A stretch of 41,252 nucleotides of DNA. Source: Corynebacterium sp. (GTDB lineage: Bacteria; Actinomycetota; Actinomycetes; Mycobacteriales; Mycobacteriaceae). Each line of letters opens with the position of its first letter. Position 1 is the stretch's first letter. Of this stretch, positions 15,940-24,945 are shown in pieces. Below the pieces are notes generated by a model. That model made no database searches and had not been told where the DNA came from. It saw only the letters and a list, made by a program, of their open reading frames with translations. The stretch is from NCBI RefSeq assembly GCF_030530965.1, contig NZ_JAUMTY010000019.1, forward strand, positions 1-41,252, given 5' to 3'. The position numbers and the translations under genes are program-made.

Positions 15940-16914
15940 CCGCAGGAGGTCGGACGCGTCCATAACAGTGTGGGCCTCCCGCCATCGCTGCGAATCCGGC
16001 CGTCGGACAATATCAATAATCGTCTCCGCCGAACCGTGCGTGATCACCCACGTGATAGAGGCGTCGCTGCAGTCCCAAATCTCCAGGTCAGCGTCGCGTT
16101 GGGGATGAAGAACACTCTTTCGTGCCGACGATTGACGCTGCACTGCGTCGAAAATCGAAGTGCGATCGCATTCCCCGCTCTGGTTATCGGACGTTGCTTC
16201 ACCATCAGGAGGAACAACGATCGTGAATTTGGTTGATACCCACTCGCCGGGCGAATCAGTGATGACAGTGACGCGACGACCAGCTGCTCGAACACAGTCG
16301 GCCAAACGTTGGGCAGCCCTACACTGTAAAGAGCGATCGCCAGCCGGTTCGGCACTGCTCGAAATGATGGCGATCCGGCCGGATGAATCGGGAAGGACCA
16401 CCGAACCAGTCGCAACGCTAGCCGGACTATGTAGAGGCTGGTTGTCCGAACTGTTCTGATCATCCTCAGCTAGTGCGCGGACGTCGCGAAGGTAGCCATC
16501 CCAACCGGGTTCCTGGCCAGCGTCGGGAGAAACCCAGGCTTGCCACCCGCAGCTGTGAATATATGAGATGACCTGCGACGAATCTGCGGTGGGTAGCTCC
16601 ACAAAGAGTCGCCACGTGGTGGTTGGTCGAGTGGAAGAGTGGTCCCAGCCAGCGATAACGTCGGCACCAGTATGTGCCGTCGAGCTCAGTGTGATCGGGC
16701 ACCGTACAACACGGTGGAGGACTGCGAGCATCACGGGAGCGGAATACGCATGAGTGAGGGGATAGAGTTCGATAATCGTTGAGTCCTGGCCGACAGAGTT
16801 AGATGTGCCGTAGCCTGCACGCGTCGATCCTGTGGTTGAGTCCCACGGCCATCGCCAGAATAACCCGATAAATATCGGCCCGACGCAGGCGATGACAACG
16901 AAGAAATCCCCCAT
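15892..16914 (-). CDS. Candidate EccE-like ESX-4 membrane protein
   Basis: A 340-residue protein starting with one hydrophobic segment (FFVVIACVGPIFIGLFWRW, about residues 4-22), then a soluble, mostly polar region. I chose the ATG at 16914, preceded by TGGGGG; an in-frame GTG at 16959 adds 15 residues and has no ribosome binding site. No family motif stands out. Its position between truA and the rest of the ESX-4 cluster, and a membrane segment followed by a soluble domain, suggest EccE, which is missing from M. tuberculosis ESX-4 but present in some other ESX-4 loci. EccE proteins usually show two N-terminal membrane helices, and only one is clear here. It overlaps truA by 48 bases. Gene reality is well supported; the EccE identity is a guess from context. 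Confidence 0.6.
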   Translation of the reverse strand: MGDFFVVIACVGPIFIGLFWRWPWDSTTGSTRAGYGTSNSVGQDSTIIELYPLTHAYSAPVMLAVLHRVVRCPITLSSTAHTGADVIAGWDHSSTRPTTTWRLFVELPTADSSQVISYIHSCGWQAWVSPDAGQEPGWDGYLRDVRALAEDDQNSSDNQPLHSPASVATGSVVLPDSSGRIAIISSSAEPAGDRSLQCRAAQRLADCVRAAGRRVTVITDSPGEWVSTKFTIVVPPDGEATSDNQSGECDRTSIFDAVQRQSSARKSVLHPQRDADLEIWDCSDASITWVITHGSAETIIDIVRRPDSQRWREAHTVMDASDLLRLIERPDTPSLLRAGS

Positions 16915-16994
16915 ATATGCCCCCAAAAATAAGAAAGATGGCCGCCGTTGAGCGACCACAACAATCTTATAAGAGATTCTGGAAAGCCGAAAGG

Positions 16995-18743
16995 CTATAA
17001 GAACTTCCTGACTTTTGAGAAAATTTCGGGATAGTGCGAATCAATTCGCTTTGCGGACAGGGCAATGGAGCCACCGAGCATCGCGAGGCCCACAATCAGG
17101 GAGTATGCAGCGGCGAACCACGCCCCGGTGAGACCGATCAGTGGAACAGCAACCGCCGGGCCAAGAATAATGGTGAATGCGGCCAGTGCAATAAGCATTG
17201 CCACGAAGGCCGGGCCAGATTGCCGTCCGTTGTTTCTCATTGTATTAACGCCGGGTTTGACAGCAGGGAAGGGGTTATAGGCGGAGAGGAATAAGCCGAC
17301 CGCGGGTCCTGCAAAAACTCCACCGAGGCACGCGCCCGCAATAATCGCTTTCTGGTTGGGGGTGAAATCCGCGAAAAGCACCATGATGACCAGGCAGGGA
17401 ACCAGCAACAGGACATCGAAAATAATGACCGCAATAGCGCGAGCAGTAACGATATCTTTTCCGCGTGTTCCAGCTGCCATGTGGACCCAGTTAGCTGGAC
17501 CATCCATACCGATATCATTCGAAGCGAAGTTAGAGCTACCGACAATCGCGATATACAGGGAACCTACAACTAAACCATTGTTTCCAGTGGCAATCCCCAT
17601 AATTAAGAATATGAGCGCCATGATCGGGAAACTCAAAATTGCGTATTTAAAGCGATTATCTCTCACCCAGTATTTCAACTGACGTGAGAATAATGCTCCG
17701 ACGACGGTGTGGGGAACTCCACGGAGGTAAAAAGAGTCTCGTGGAGAAACATCTTCAGATTCTCCCGACGTATTGGCGGCGGACGCGAAATCACGATCGA
17801 CTGACCGCGACCATAGATATAGGCCGGCGATAATGAAAACAACTGTGAGGACGGTCCGGATAACGAGGCTAATCCACGCGTGCTGAGCGGCGTCGTCTAT
17901 CATCGCCGGGCCTGACGCGAGGGGTGTCCAACCCGCAATACGAATAACCCACTTAAGAATAGTGTCGGTTACCGAGGAGGCGAAGCCAGAAGCGAAAACC
18001 TGAATAACAACGAAAACAAAGAGGAAGAGAAATGTGCCAATGAAATAGAGCCAGTTTCGGCGTGAACGGTTACCTCCACTAGAACTCGATGTCACAATCA
18101 GGGCTTGATTAATAACGAGGAGACACGAAATCCCCAAAATTAATCCGACAATGCCAATGGCCGCCGTGAACCATTGTCCTGTCGCATTACCAGCCATAAT
18201 GACCGCGACCATCGTGGCTATGGTGACACCGATGGCAATAATCGCACGACTTTGAACAACGATGGTGGGCAGTAACGCTCTCACCAGCGACGAAGGTTTA
18301 AGAGGGAATTGCGCTAACTTAGCTGGCTGAACCGTATTTTCCCCAGCCGGCCATATGAAAGCCAACACAAGCAGGGTTGTGGCCCCGAGTGCCGCGAAGG
18401 CAGTCCATGGATTGTCGGCGATAGGTCCACTCATATCGCCCGCCGAGTGTGCGCCGACCGCAGCTGCTGAAAACCGGCCCGTTCTACGGGCAATATCGAC
18501 GCAAGAGCTAGCCGTAAACGCGACTCCCCCTATCGCGTACAGCGTCGTCATAATGACAAGAATCCATTGACTCGCGCCCTCATACCAGGACTTTTTCCAT
18601 AACCGCATATGCAAGCGGAAAACCGCAGAACGGATTTCCTTATCGCTAGCGTGAAATGGTTGAGACGGCGACGCGGATTGAGCACCCGTCGATGGAGAAC
18701 CCGCTACAGGCTCGGCGTTATTCGGATAAATCGGCTGACTCAT
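16995..18743 (-). CDS. ABC transporter permease (ABC-2-like)
   Basis: A 582-residue integral membrane protein with about eleven hydrophobic segments, a polar N-terminal 50 residues rich in Pro/Ser/Ala, and a hydrophilic loop around residues 325-350. Its ATG overlaps the TGA of the ATPase gene in an ATGA junction (18740-18743), so the two are translationally coupled and form one transporter. The topology fits an export-type permease. The substrate is unknown. It lies between the candidate EccE and EccB genes of the ESX-4 locus. Whether it serves the secretion system, for instance by handling an envelope component, cannot be told. Confidence 0.85.
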   Translation of the reverse strand: MSQPIYPNNAEPVAGSPSTGAQSASPSQPFHASDKEIRSAVFRLHMRLWKKSWYEGASQWILVIMTTLYAIGGVAFTASSCVDIARRTGRFSAAAVGAHSAGDMSGPIADNPWTAFAALGATTLLVLAFIWPAGENTVQPAKLAQFPLKPSSLVRALLPTIVVQSRAIIAIGVTIATMVAVIMAGNATGQWFTAAIGIVGLILGISCLLVINQALIVTSSSSGGNRSRRNWLYFIGTFLFLFVFVVIQVFASGFASSVTDTILKWVIRIAGWTPLASGPAMIDDAAQHAWISLVIRTVLTVVFIIAGLYLWSRSVDRDFASAANTSGESEDVSPRDSFYLRGVPHTVVGALFSRQLKYWVRDNRFKYAILSFPIMALIFLIMGIATGNNGLVVGSLYIAIVGSSNFASNDIGMDGPANWVHMAAGTRGKDIVTARAIAVIIFDVLLLVPCLVIMVLFADFTPNQKAIIAGACLGGVFAGPAVGLFLSAYNPFPAVKPGVNTMRNNGRQSGPAFVAMLIALAAFTIILGPAVAVPLIGLTGAWFAAAYSLIVGLAMLGGSIALSAKRIDSHYPEIFSKVRKFL

Positions 18744-19585
18744 GATGCTAACCACCCCAAACTTCCTTCAGCGAGTCTTCCGCCACCGACGAGGTTGAGG
18801 AATGTATCGGTCAAACTCGATCCATTGCGCACCTCATCGGTTGTTCCGCTAGCCAAAACCCTGCCATTTTGCATAATCGCAACGTGATCGCACAGCCCCT
18901 CAACAACTTCCATCACATGCGAGCTCATAATGACCGTTCCCCCGGCTTTGACGTACGTCGTCAAAATCGATCGAATAATTTGAGCCGACACGGGATCAAC
19001 AGCTTCGAGGGGCTCGTCGAGAATAAGAAGTTCGGGGCGGTGAATAAGTGCCTGAGCCAGAAGAATCTTTTTTGTCATGCCGGCCGAATAATCGGCGACA
19101 ATTTTATTTGCGGATTCTTTGAGATCGAGAACCTCGAGTAATTCATTAGCGCGTTTCTCGACGATTCCCTCATCCATTCCGCGCAGAGCACCAGAAAATT
19201 GGAGAAGTTCTTTACCTGACAAACGATCAAAAGTGGGTAAACCATCAGCCAAGAGTCCGAATGTTGCTTTTGCGGCTGCGGGCTTATCCCACACATTAAT
19301 TCCATTGACCCATACCGAACCTTGATCCGGGCGGAGGAGACCGGTGGACATCGTGATCGCTGTGGTCTTTCCCGCACCATTAGGGCCGACGAGGCCATAA
19401 AAACTCCCGCGAGGAATGTCCAAATTCAATTGATTAACAGCTGGTTTTCCGCGGAAAGCTTTGTAGAGGTTACGAAATGCCATAGCGCACGATGTCGGAT
19501 CATCCGAGAGCGGCGCGACATGGGGTTCATGGGGTGATGGGGTAGGGGTATCGGAAGCAGGGCCATTATCCGGTAGATTCTCCAT
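18740..19585 (-). CDS. ABC transporter ATP-binding protein
   Basis: An ATPase of about 281 residues powering the downstream permease. It has Walker A GPNGAGKTT, a non-canonical signature YSAGMTKK in place of LSGGQ, Walker B LLILDEP, the D-loop EAVD and the switch His in SSHVMEV. It resembles the CcmA/NatA-type exporters. A 35-residue Pro/Ser-rich extension precedes the domain. The start is uncertain: ATG at 19585 or GTG at 19594, neither with a good ribosome binding site. It is divergent from eccB, leaving only about 118 bases for both promoters. The transporter family is certain; the substrate is unknown. Confidence 0.92.
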   Translation of the reverse strand: MENLPDNGPASDTPTPSPHEPHVAPLSDDPTSCAMAFRNLYKAFRGKPAVNQLNLDIPRGSFYGLVGPNGAGKTTAITMSTGLLRPDQGSVWVNGINVWDKPAAAKATFGLLADGLPTFDRLSGKELLQFSGALRGMDEGIVEKRANELLEVLDLKESANKIVADYSAGMTKKILLAQALIHRPELLILDEPLEAVDPVSAQIIRSILTTYVKAGGTVIMSSHVMEVVEGLCDHVAIMQNGRVLASGTTDEVRNGSSLTDTFLNLVGGGRLAEGSLGWLAS

Positions 19586-19703
19586 GCCAGCCACATTAGC
19601 TGAAGATGAAGTTCTGTCCTGGCAATGATGTAGGTTATGGAGTGCGCAGCGAAACCTGCCGACTACGCAGGATCTGCAGAAAATGGGGGATTACGGGGGA
19701 ATC

Positions 19704-21527
19704 ATGGCAAGTTCGAACCACGATGGGCCGGGTCACGACGACCACCAGCGGGGACGTGCATCTGCTGGTGGCGGTAAGGACTATCAGCAGCCGACGTCCA
19801 GTGCACAGTTAGCTGGATACCGATTTGTTCGTAAGCAGCTGGAACAGGCCCTGGTTTGTGCGGATACCCGCATGGTTCACGACGTTCCCGGGAGCCGACG
19901 CCGAGCCCTGGCGATCGGTGTTGTGCTGAGCGTTCTTGGTATTGCCGGTGCTGGGATTATGGCGATGATGCGGCCCGACCCCGCGATTGGAGACCACACG
20001 ATCCTCATCGCAGCAGATACCGGCCAAATGTTCGTGCGCGTTAATGACACACTCCATCCGGTGACGGATCTGGCCTCGGCGCGGCTCGTGGTGGGCAAAG
20101 CGGAAGAAGCCCACCGAGTATCGAGCAAAAATCTAGCTTCCCTGTCGCGCGGGGAGTTCATCGGGCTCCGGGGGCCGTCGGATTTGCCGCCGCAGGGCAA
20201 TGCGGAATCGACGGAGGGATCGTGGGGAGTATGCCATTCGCCGGATAACCCCCGGTCATCGAATAAATCTCGGTCGGCAGATGGCCTTCGGTCCGCGGAT
20301 AAGTCTGGTGCTCAGAAGATGCCGTCGCGCGCTCCCGGCGCATCGTCCTTGGTGAAGAAAGCTGCCTACAACGAGGGTAAGAGTGCTGATGACGAGGGGG
20401 CCGACGACGTCGAGAATGACGTCAAACCTGGTCAGAATAGTCGGGGTACGTTATCGGTGGCGGTGGCCGAGTCCATGCCACTCGATGCTCGCTCGGCGAT
20501 CCTCCGGGCAGAAAGTGGGATGTGGTTGATCAGCCCGGATTCGTCCGACGGGCACCCGTATCGGCGCTCACTTCTTGCCAAGCGCGGTTCCATCCCCGAG
20601 CCGGCAGTTTCGCGGGCATTGGGCATTTCGTCATCGATCATTCGGGATGTCCCGGATTCCTTCGTCGAAGCGATCCCCCGCGTCGATGATGTTCGTACTA
20701 TTCGATCATCCATGCCGGCCGGCGGCGAGTCTGGCTTACGGCGACCCTTCAACACCATCGGTACCGTCATCATCGCTGATCAGCATGGTTCGTCCACGGG
20801 GCGCTCGGCAGATCCTTCATCGACGCACCGACAGACCGTCGATAATCGCCCATCCCATGAATCTGGGGCCACTACACGCGACGATGCAGCCGCCGACGAT
20901 GGTGACGTTTACGTTGTGCGTGACCACGGAATTGCTCCTTTAGCTCCCGTGCATGCTCGTTTGCTGCTTTCGCGACCAGGCGTGGTGGTTGAGCGGGTGA
21001 GCCCGGCGGACATATCAGACATACCGACGGCCGACGAACTGAACTGGGGAACCATACCGGGGGAGAAGCCGGAGTGGGCTCCGCGAGAGGGGCGGCTCTG
21101 TGCGGGGACGGTAACAAGCCCACGCGAGAAGCAGCGACCCGCAACCGATACCGAATCTGCAGAGGTGGGTGACGCCGATATCCTGACGTGGTCGGAGGCG
21201 ACAACCTTCCCGCATGGTGCAGTGCCTGTCGTTCAGGCGGAGCAGGCGGTGGCCGTCGGCAAGAAAGAGGAGGAACGGCTCACGCCTCGAACTGCCGATT
21301 ATTACTCCGGGCCGGCTCACGCGGTGGCCGTTGATACTGGCTCGGGGTATGCGATCGTGAGTTCGGATGGCCGGCGCTTCGCGGTGGATTCGTTGGAAAC
21401 ACTGCAGATCCTGGGGTTTCGTACTCCCACAGTGGCACCGTGGTCGGTAGTCCGGCATCTTGCTGAGGGAGAAAACCTATCCCGCGATCGCGCGTCAAAA
21501 ATTATTGTCGCCGCCGAGCAGCCATGA
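19704..21527 (+). CDS. eccB4: Type VII secretion protein EccB (ESX-4)
   Basis: A core component of the ESX-4 membrane complex, anchored by one helix (about residues 68-88) with a large extracytoplasmic domain. The N-terminal block QLAGYRFVRKQLEQALVCADTRM is diagnostic. Cys177 (SWGVCHSP) and Cys466 (RLCAGT) match the family's conserved disulphide pair. At 607 residues it is much longer than mycobacterial EccB4 (about 470). The excess lies in low-complexity insertions, one of Ser/Lys/Asp-rich sequence at about 181-250 and another near 350-400. The ATG at 19704 follows GGGGGA; an in-frame ATG at 19683 would add seven residues. Its last 26 bases overlap the convergent mycP gene. Confidence 0.92.
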   Translation: MASSNHDGPGHDDHQRGRASAGGGKDYQQPTSSAQLAGYRFVRKQLEQALVCADTRMVHDVPGSRRRALAIGVVLSVLGIAGAGIMAMMRPDPAIGDHTILIAADTGQMFVRVNDTLHPVTDLASARLVVGKAEEAHRVSSKNLASLSRGEFIGLRGPSDLPPQGNAESTEGSWGVCHSPDNPRSSNKSRSADGLRSADKSGAQKMPSRAPGASSLVKKAAYNEGKSADDEGADDVENDVKPGQNSRGTLSVAVAESMPLDARSAILRAESGMWLISPDSSDGHPYRRSLLAKRGSIPEPAVSRALGISSSIIRDVPDSFVEAIPRVDDVRTIRSSMPAGGESGLRRPFNTIGTVIIADQHGSSTGRSADPSSTHRQTVDNRPSHESGATTRDDAAADDGDVYVVRDHGIAPLAPVHARLLLSRPGVVVERVSPADISDIPTADELNWGTIPGEKPEWAPREGRLCAGTVTSPREKQRPATDTESAEVGDADILTWSEATTFPHGAVPVVQAEQAVAVGKKEEERLTPRTADYYSGPAHAVAVDTGSGYAIVSSDGRRFAVDSLETLQILGFRTPTVAPWSVVRHLAEGENLSRDRASKIIVAAEQP

Positions 21528-22908
21528 CCGCGGCACCCACTGCACACAGAATCGTGAGCGGGATCGCAATCACCGTCATCACCATGCGGCGGTGGGAACG
21601 ATGAGCAGCAGCGGCGGGCATGGTGATGTCAGGATCGGATGCTTCCCGAGACTCCGTGGGGATCACACCACCAGACTCTGCGTGCCGACGCGCCATCCCC
21701 ACCGCCCGAGCAGGATGAACCATCCCCGCCTGAGACCCAGCCCCAGGCGTTGCCGTCGCCGCAAGAATCTGACGAACATCAGACGGACTCAAATGCGGAG
21801 CAACCTCGAGCATCAAGGCCACCGTGCCCGATACGAGCGGGGCTGAAAAGCTCGTCCCGACAAAAGGCTGAGGCGTTGGTTCCTCCGCCATGGCAGGATT
21901 CCGCTGAATCTCCGCAGGATCAGTGGCCGCCATAATCGGCGATGACCCCAGCTGAGGGCCCATCACAGGGCCACCGGGGGCCGTAATATCGCCGCCGGCG
22001 AGGGCATAATCCGCCCGCCGATGACGATCACCGCCAACGGCCCCCACCGAGATCACCGTCGGTTCATGGGCAGGATAAGCATTCATTCCATCGTGACACG
22101 GGCCCGTGGAATTCCCCGCCGCCGCGACCACCGTCACCCCGGCGCTCTCGGCACGATCCAGCGAACCACGAAGATGCTCGATCCCCTCGGGCTCCATCCG
22201 TGGATCTGTGCAGGCAGCGACCGAAATATTGATCACGCGTGCGTGCGCGTCGACACTCCTATTAATTGCGTCCGCAACACCAGTTAAGGTACCCGTTTTC
22301 GGGGACCCGGTCGAAGGCGACGCAGGCTGCCCGCCTTCAGCATCGCCAGAGCGCGGACGTGGCTGGGCGTGAGCACTCGTCTGTCGTATGGACAACAATT
22401 CAGCATCCGGAGCTACCCCACGTGCACGTCCGTGACCAGCGATAATCGTCCCGACGATTGTTCCATGCAGATCACAGTCCTCAGTGCCATCGGTGTCGCC
22501 CAAGAGATCCCCGCCGCCAACCAGCGTCGGGAGATCGACATGGCGATTTACCCCCGTATCAATGACGGCCACCGTGATTCCCCGACCCGTTGCCAAACGC
22601 TGAGCCTCGGCCAACGAAGGTAAGGAATCCACAGGGGTGAGCATATCCGTGGCGAAACCACGCCGGGATAACTCGATTTCCGTTAGACCGCGTGAACATT
22701 GGGTCTCACGAGCGCCGACGTCGGCAGCGTATGACCGCGGAGGACCGTATGACCAGGGAGAATCGATGATCGTCGGCGATAAAACCCCGATCGTGACGCA
22801 TACGGACGCGAGGGCACGTCGTGAAGAAGAACCAACTTTCTGGCTGGTAGATGGGGCGGAGATAGAGAAGAAACGGGCCGAGTTGGTAGCCTTCAGAGAG
22901 TGTGGCAT
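21502..22908 (-). CDS. mycP4: Mycosin, subtilisin-like ESX-4 protease MycP
   Basis: A membrane-anchored serine protease of the type VII system (family S8), required for complex stability in mycobacteria. The 468-residue protein has a signal segment (about 30-45), the triad Asp117 (AVIDTG), His148 (DLHGT) and Ser353 (GTSFSAP), the oxyanion Asn266 (AAGNS), and a C-terminal membrane helix (MVMTVIAIPLTILCAVGAAV) ending in Arg residues. All catalytic residues are present. The ATG at 22908 lies 5 bases after the eccD stop; a GTG at 22956 would overlap eccD. It has a loop of Pro/Arg/Ser/Gly (about 180-205) before ADAINRSV. It forms a minus-strand pair with eccD, as in M. tuberculosis. Confidence 0.95.
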   Translation of the reverse strand: MPHSLKATNSARFFSISAPSTSQKVGSSSRRALASVCVTIGVLSPTIIDSPWSYGPPRSYAADVGARETQCSRGLTEIELSRRGFATDMLTPVDSLPSLAEAQRLATGRGITVAVIDTGVNRHVDLPTLVGGGDLLGDTDGTEDCDLHGTIVGTIIAGHGRARGVAPDAELLSIRQTSAHAQPRPRSGDAEGGQPASPSTGSPKTGTLTGVADAINRSVDAHARVINISVAACTDPRMEPEGIEHLRGSLDRAESAGVTVVAAAGNSTGPCHDGMNAYPAHEPTVISVGAVGGDRHRRADYALAGGDITAPGGPVMGPQLGSSPIMAATDPAEIQRNPAMAEEPTPQPFVGTSFSAPLVSGTVALMLEVAPHLSPSDVRQILAATATPGAGSQAGMVHPARAVGMARRHAESGGVIPTESREASDPDITMPAAAAHRSHRRMVMTVIAIPLTILCAVGAAVMAARRRQ

Positions 22909-22913
22909 GGCGA

Positions 22914-24818
22914 TTACCCCAGCCCACGAATGACGGTGAAAATCCCAGCCACCCACAACGCGAGAGGGATCGCCGCAGCCGTCATGATGGCTTCCATAAT
23001 CTCAATCGCCTTCTGAATCGTGGGGTCCGTTACTCTCCATTGGGGCAGGACGGGAATAACTAACAGCAAGGCGAAAACAGACGTTCCGGCAGCTAGAGCC
23101 ACCGTGTGCATCGTCCCGACGGGATAATCAGCCAAAAACAGAGTCAGTGACGTAATGGCGAGGCACACGAGCGACGTTGCTCGAGCCAAAGCCTGGACTG
23201 AATATCGCGCTTGCAGGCGCGCGCGAAGCCCCTCGGCGATGGCAATCACCAGAATGAGCGACGCTGTTCCGGCCGACGGAGAGGACCACGCGAGGCACAG
23301 AGCAGAAAGAATGATGACGGCCGCGCAGCCTGTGGACATGCCCGTATGAATGGCATGTGCCAGGTGGACACGGTGTGGGCGATCGGGGAGAGGCGGGCTA
23401 TCGGCCTCATCGAGCTCACTCCCCGTCGACGGCACAGGGTCCGGACGAACCCCAGCGCAGCGAAGTGCGAGCATCCCGGTCCACGAATGGATGAAAAGTG
23501 CGAGCAGCAGCCAGACGCAAAACACGACTTGAGGGGTCACGAAGGAGAAGAACGTTAACCCCAGCGGGAGAACCATGATCCCGGAAAACATGAGGAGGGC
23601 GATGGCGGGAATGATGTCCGATGATTTATTAATCGCGCCGGGATTTTTCCCGATTGAATTGCCCGCCACTGTTGCGGAATTTTTCTTAAAAACGCTGAGA
23701 TGAAAGAAAGCTACTGCTCCGCATACCAATGCTGTGCAGAGACAGCTGAGGGATACCGCCATCCAGGGAGATGACCAGCTCAGAGTGCCCAGCGCCCACG
23801 CAGCAGCCCACCACAATGCTGTTGACTCAAGGACGTAGGAACTATGCGGGGGAGAATTCCGAGTCCACAAGGATGCATATTGCCCGTCAGTTTGTGATGA
23901 ATAGTTTGTATCCTTTTTTCCGCTCCCATTGATACCCGATGTCTTTATTGTGTGGTGGGTCTTAATGTAAGCAAGAAATACGCAAAAAGAAGAGGAGAGT
24001 AAAGCAACAGCGACGAGGCACCACCACGGGAATAGTGACGAATAAGCGAAAAGAGATAAGAAGTACCCATGCCCATCCGGGGAGTTCAAGGGTGGATTAT
24101 GTCGGGTGATCGACGTAATTTCGTCCCAGAGTCCCCAATTCTTGGAAATCACATTGACCAGTTGGGGAATAAGGGACAATGCCACCAACGCCATAATCGT
24201 GATGGGTAAGATTCCGCGGTTAATGATGTGTCCGAAAAAGTGATTATCACGGGATTGAGATAGAGCTTCCGCTGTGGCGATGTGAATATCGTTCCCGGAC
24301 CACGGACGCGTGGTTAATAAGAGCGTATCGCCAGGTTGAACCCCATAATCCGCCAATGATGCGTCATACTGAATAGCTCGGCCGTTACTGGTTATGAGCC
24401 GCCACGGTGTTGGTGGGGCAGTGGTATCAAGAACCCGTCGTTCCCGAAGAGAATCCACAAGGTCACAAATTAATTCTGTTGCCGGTTGGTGCGTAAGTAC
24501 CGTGACATCAAGACAATGCCGGTGGAGAGGTTCGTGGATATCGTCGTCGATTAATAGGTTACTGAATAACGAGTTATGCGCTGAAAAGTCAGTAGGATAA
24601 ACAGATAATTGACGGCCATCATTGCTTGCCGATTCATTTCTTTCAACGTTTTCGTTCTGTTGAAATCCCAAACTGGCGAATGATTCATCGGGTAGTTCAA
24701 GAATGATGCGTATTCGTGTTCTCGTTAGATCAATTCGTGGGCTCGTCGTTACTTCGTTGTTTTCCCCCGCCTGATATGCGGTTGACCTGCGAAAATCGCG
24801 TGTGTTTGTGTATGGCAT
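22914..24818 (-). CDS. eccD4: Type VII secretion protein EccD (ESX-4)
   Basis: The polytopic membrane subunit of the ESX complex. The 634-residue product has an N-terminal region of about 200 residues with a ubiquitin-like fold signature (DVTVLTHQPATELICDLVDSL, then DYGVQPGDTLLLT). About eleven membrane helices follow. The loop after the third helix (about residues 285-325) is Ser/Asn/Thr/Gly-rich and longer than I expect for the family. The ATG at 24818 follows GGGGGA; a start at 24866 would add 16 residues without a better site. It is divergent from eccC, with about 127 bases between them, and mycP follows after 5 bases. Confidence 0.92.
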   Translation of the reverse strand: MPYTNTRDFRRSTAYQAGENNEVTTSPRIDLTRTRIRIILELPDESFASLGFQQNENVERNESASNDGRQLSVYPTDFSAHNSLFSNLLIDDDIHEPLHRHCLDVTVLTHQPATELICDLVDSLRERRVLDTTAPPTPWRLITSNGRAIQYDASLADYGVQPGDTLLLTTRPWSGNDIHIATAEALSQSRDNHFFGHIINRGILPITIMALVALSLIPQLVNVISKNWGLWDEITSITRHNPPLNSPDGHGYFLSLFAYSSLFPWWCLVAVALLSSSFCVFLAYIKTHHTIKTSGINGSGKKDTNYSSQTDGQYASLWTRNSPPHSSYVLESTALWWAAAWALGTLSWSSPWMAVSLSCLCTALVCGAVAFFHLSVFKKNSATVAGNSIGKNPGAINKSSDIIPAIALLMFSGIMVLPLGLTFFSFVTPQVVFCVWLLLALFIHSWTGMLALRCAGVRPDPVPSTGSELDEADSPPLPDRPHRVHLAHAIHTGMSTGCAAVIILSALCLAWSSPSAGTASLILVIAIAEGLRARLQARYSVQALARATSLVCLAITSLTLFLADYPVGTMHTVALAAGTSVFALLLVIPVLPQWRVTDPTIQKAIEIMEAIMTAAAIPLALWVAGIFTVIRGLG

Positions 24819-24945
24819 GTATCCCCCATTTCCCCCGAATGCTATGCCGGATAACAAGTTTCGCATATACTACCCACATTGCACAGTCTGAGGGGATCCA
24901 TGCTGTGTATATCGTGATCAGCCGCAGGTGGCTAGGGGGCAGTCA
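24819..24945. promoter_or_regulatory. eccD-eccC divergent intergenic region
   Basis: The only space for promoters of the two core ESX-4 transcription units (eccD-mycP leftwards, eccC-esx rightwards). It contains TAGTAT (minus strand) and TATATC (plus strand) as weak -10 candidates, but no clear -35 at proper spacing. G-rich ribosome binding sites sit at both ends (GGGGGA at 24822-24827 on the minus strand, AGGGGG at 24934-24939 on the plus strand). Confidence 0.4.
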
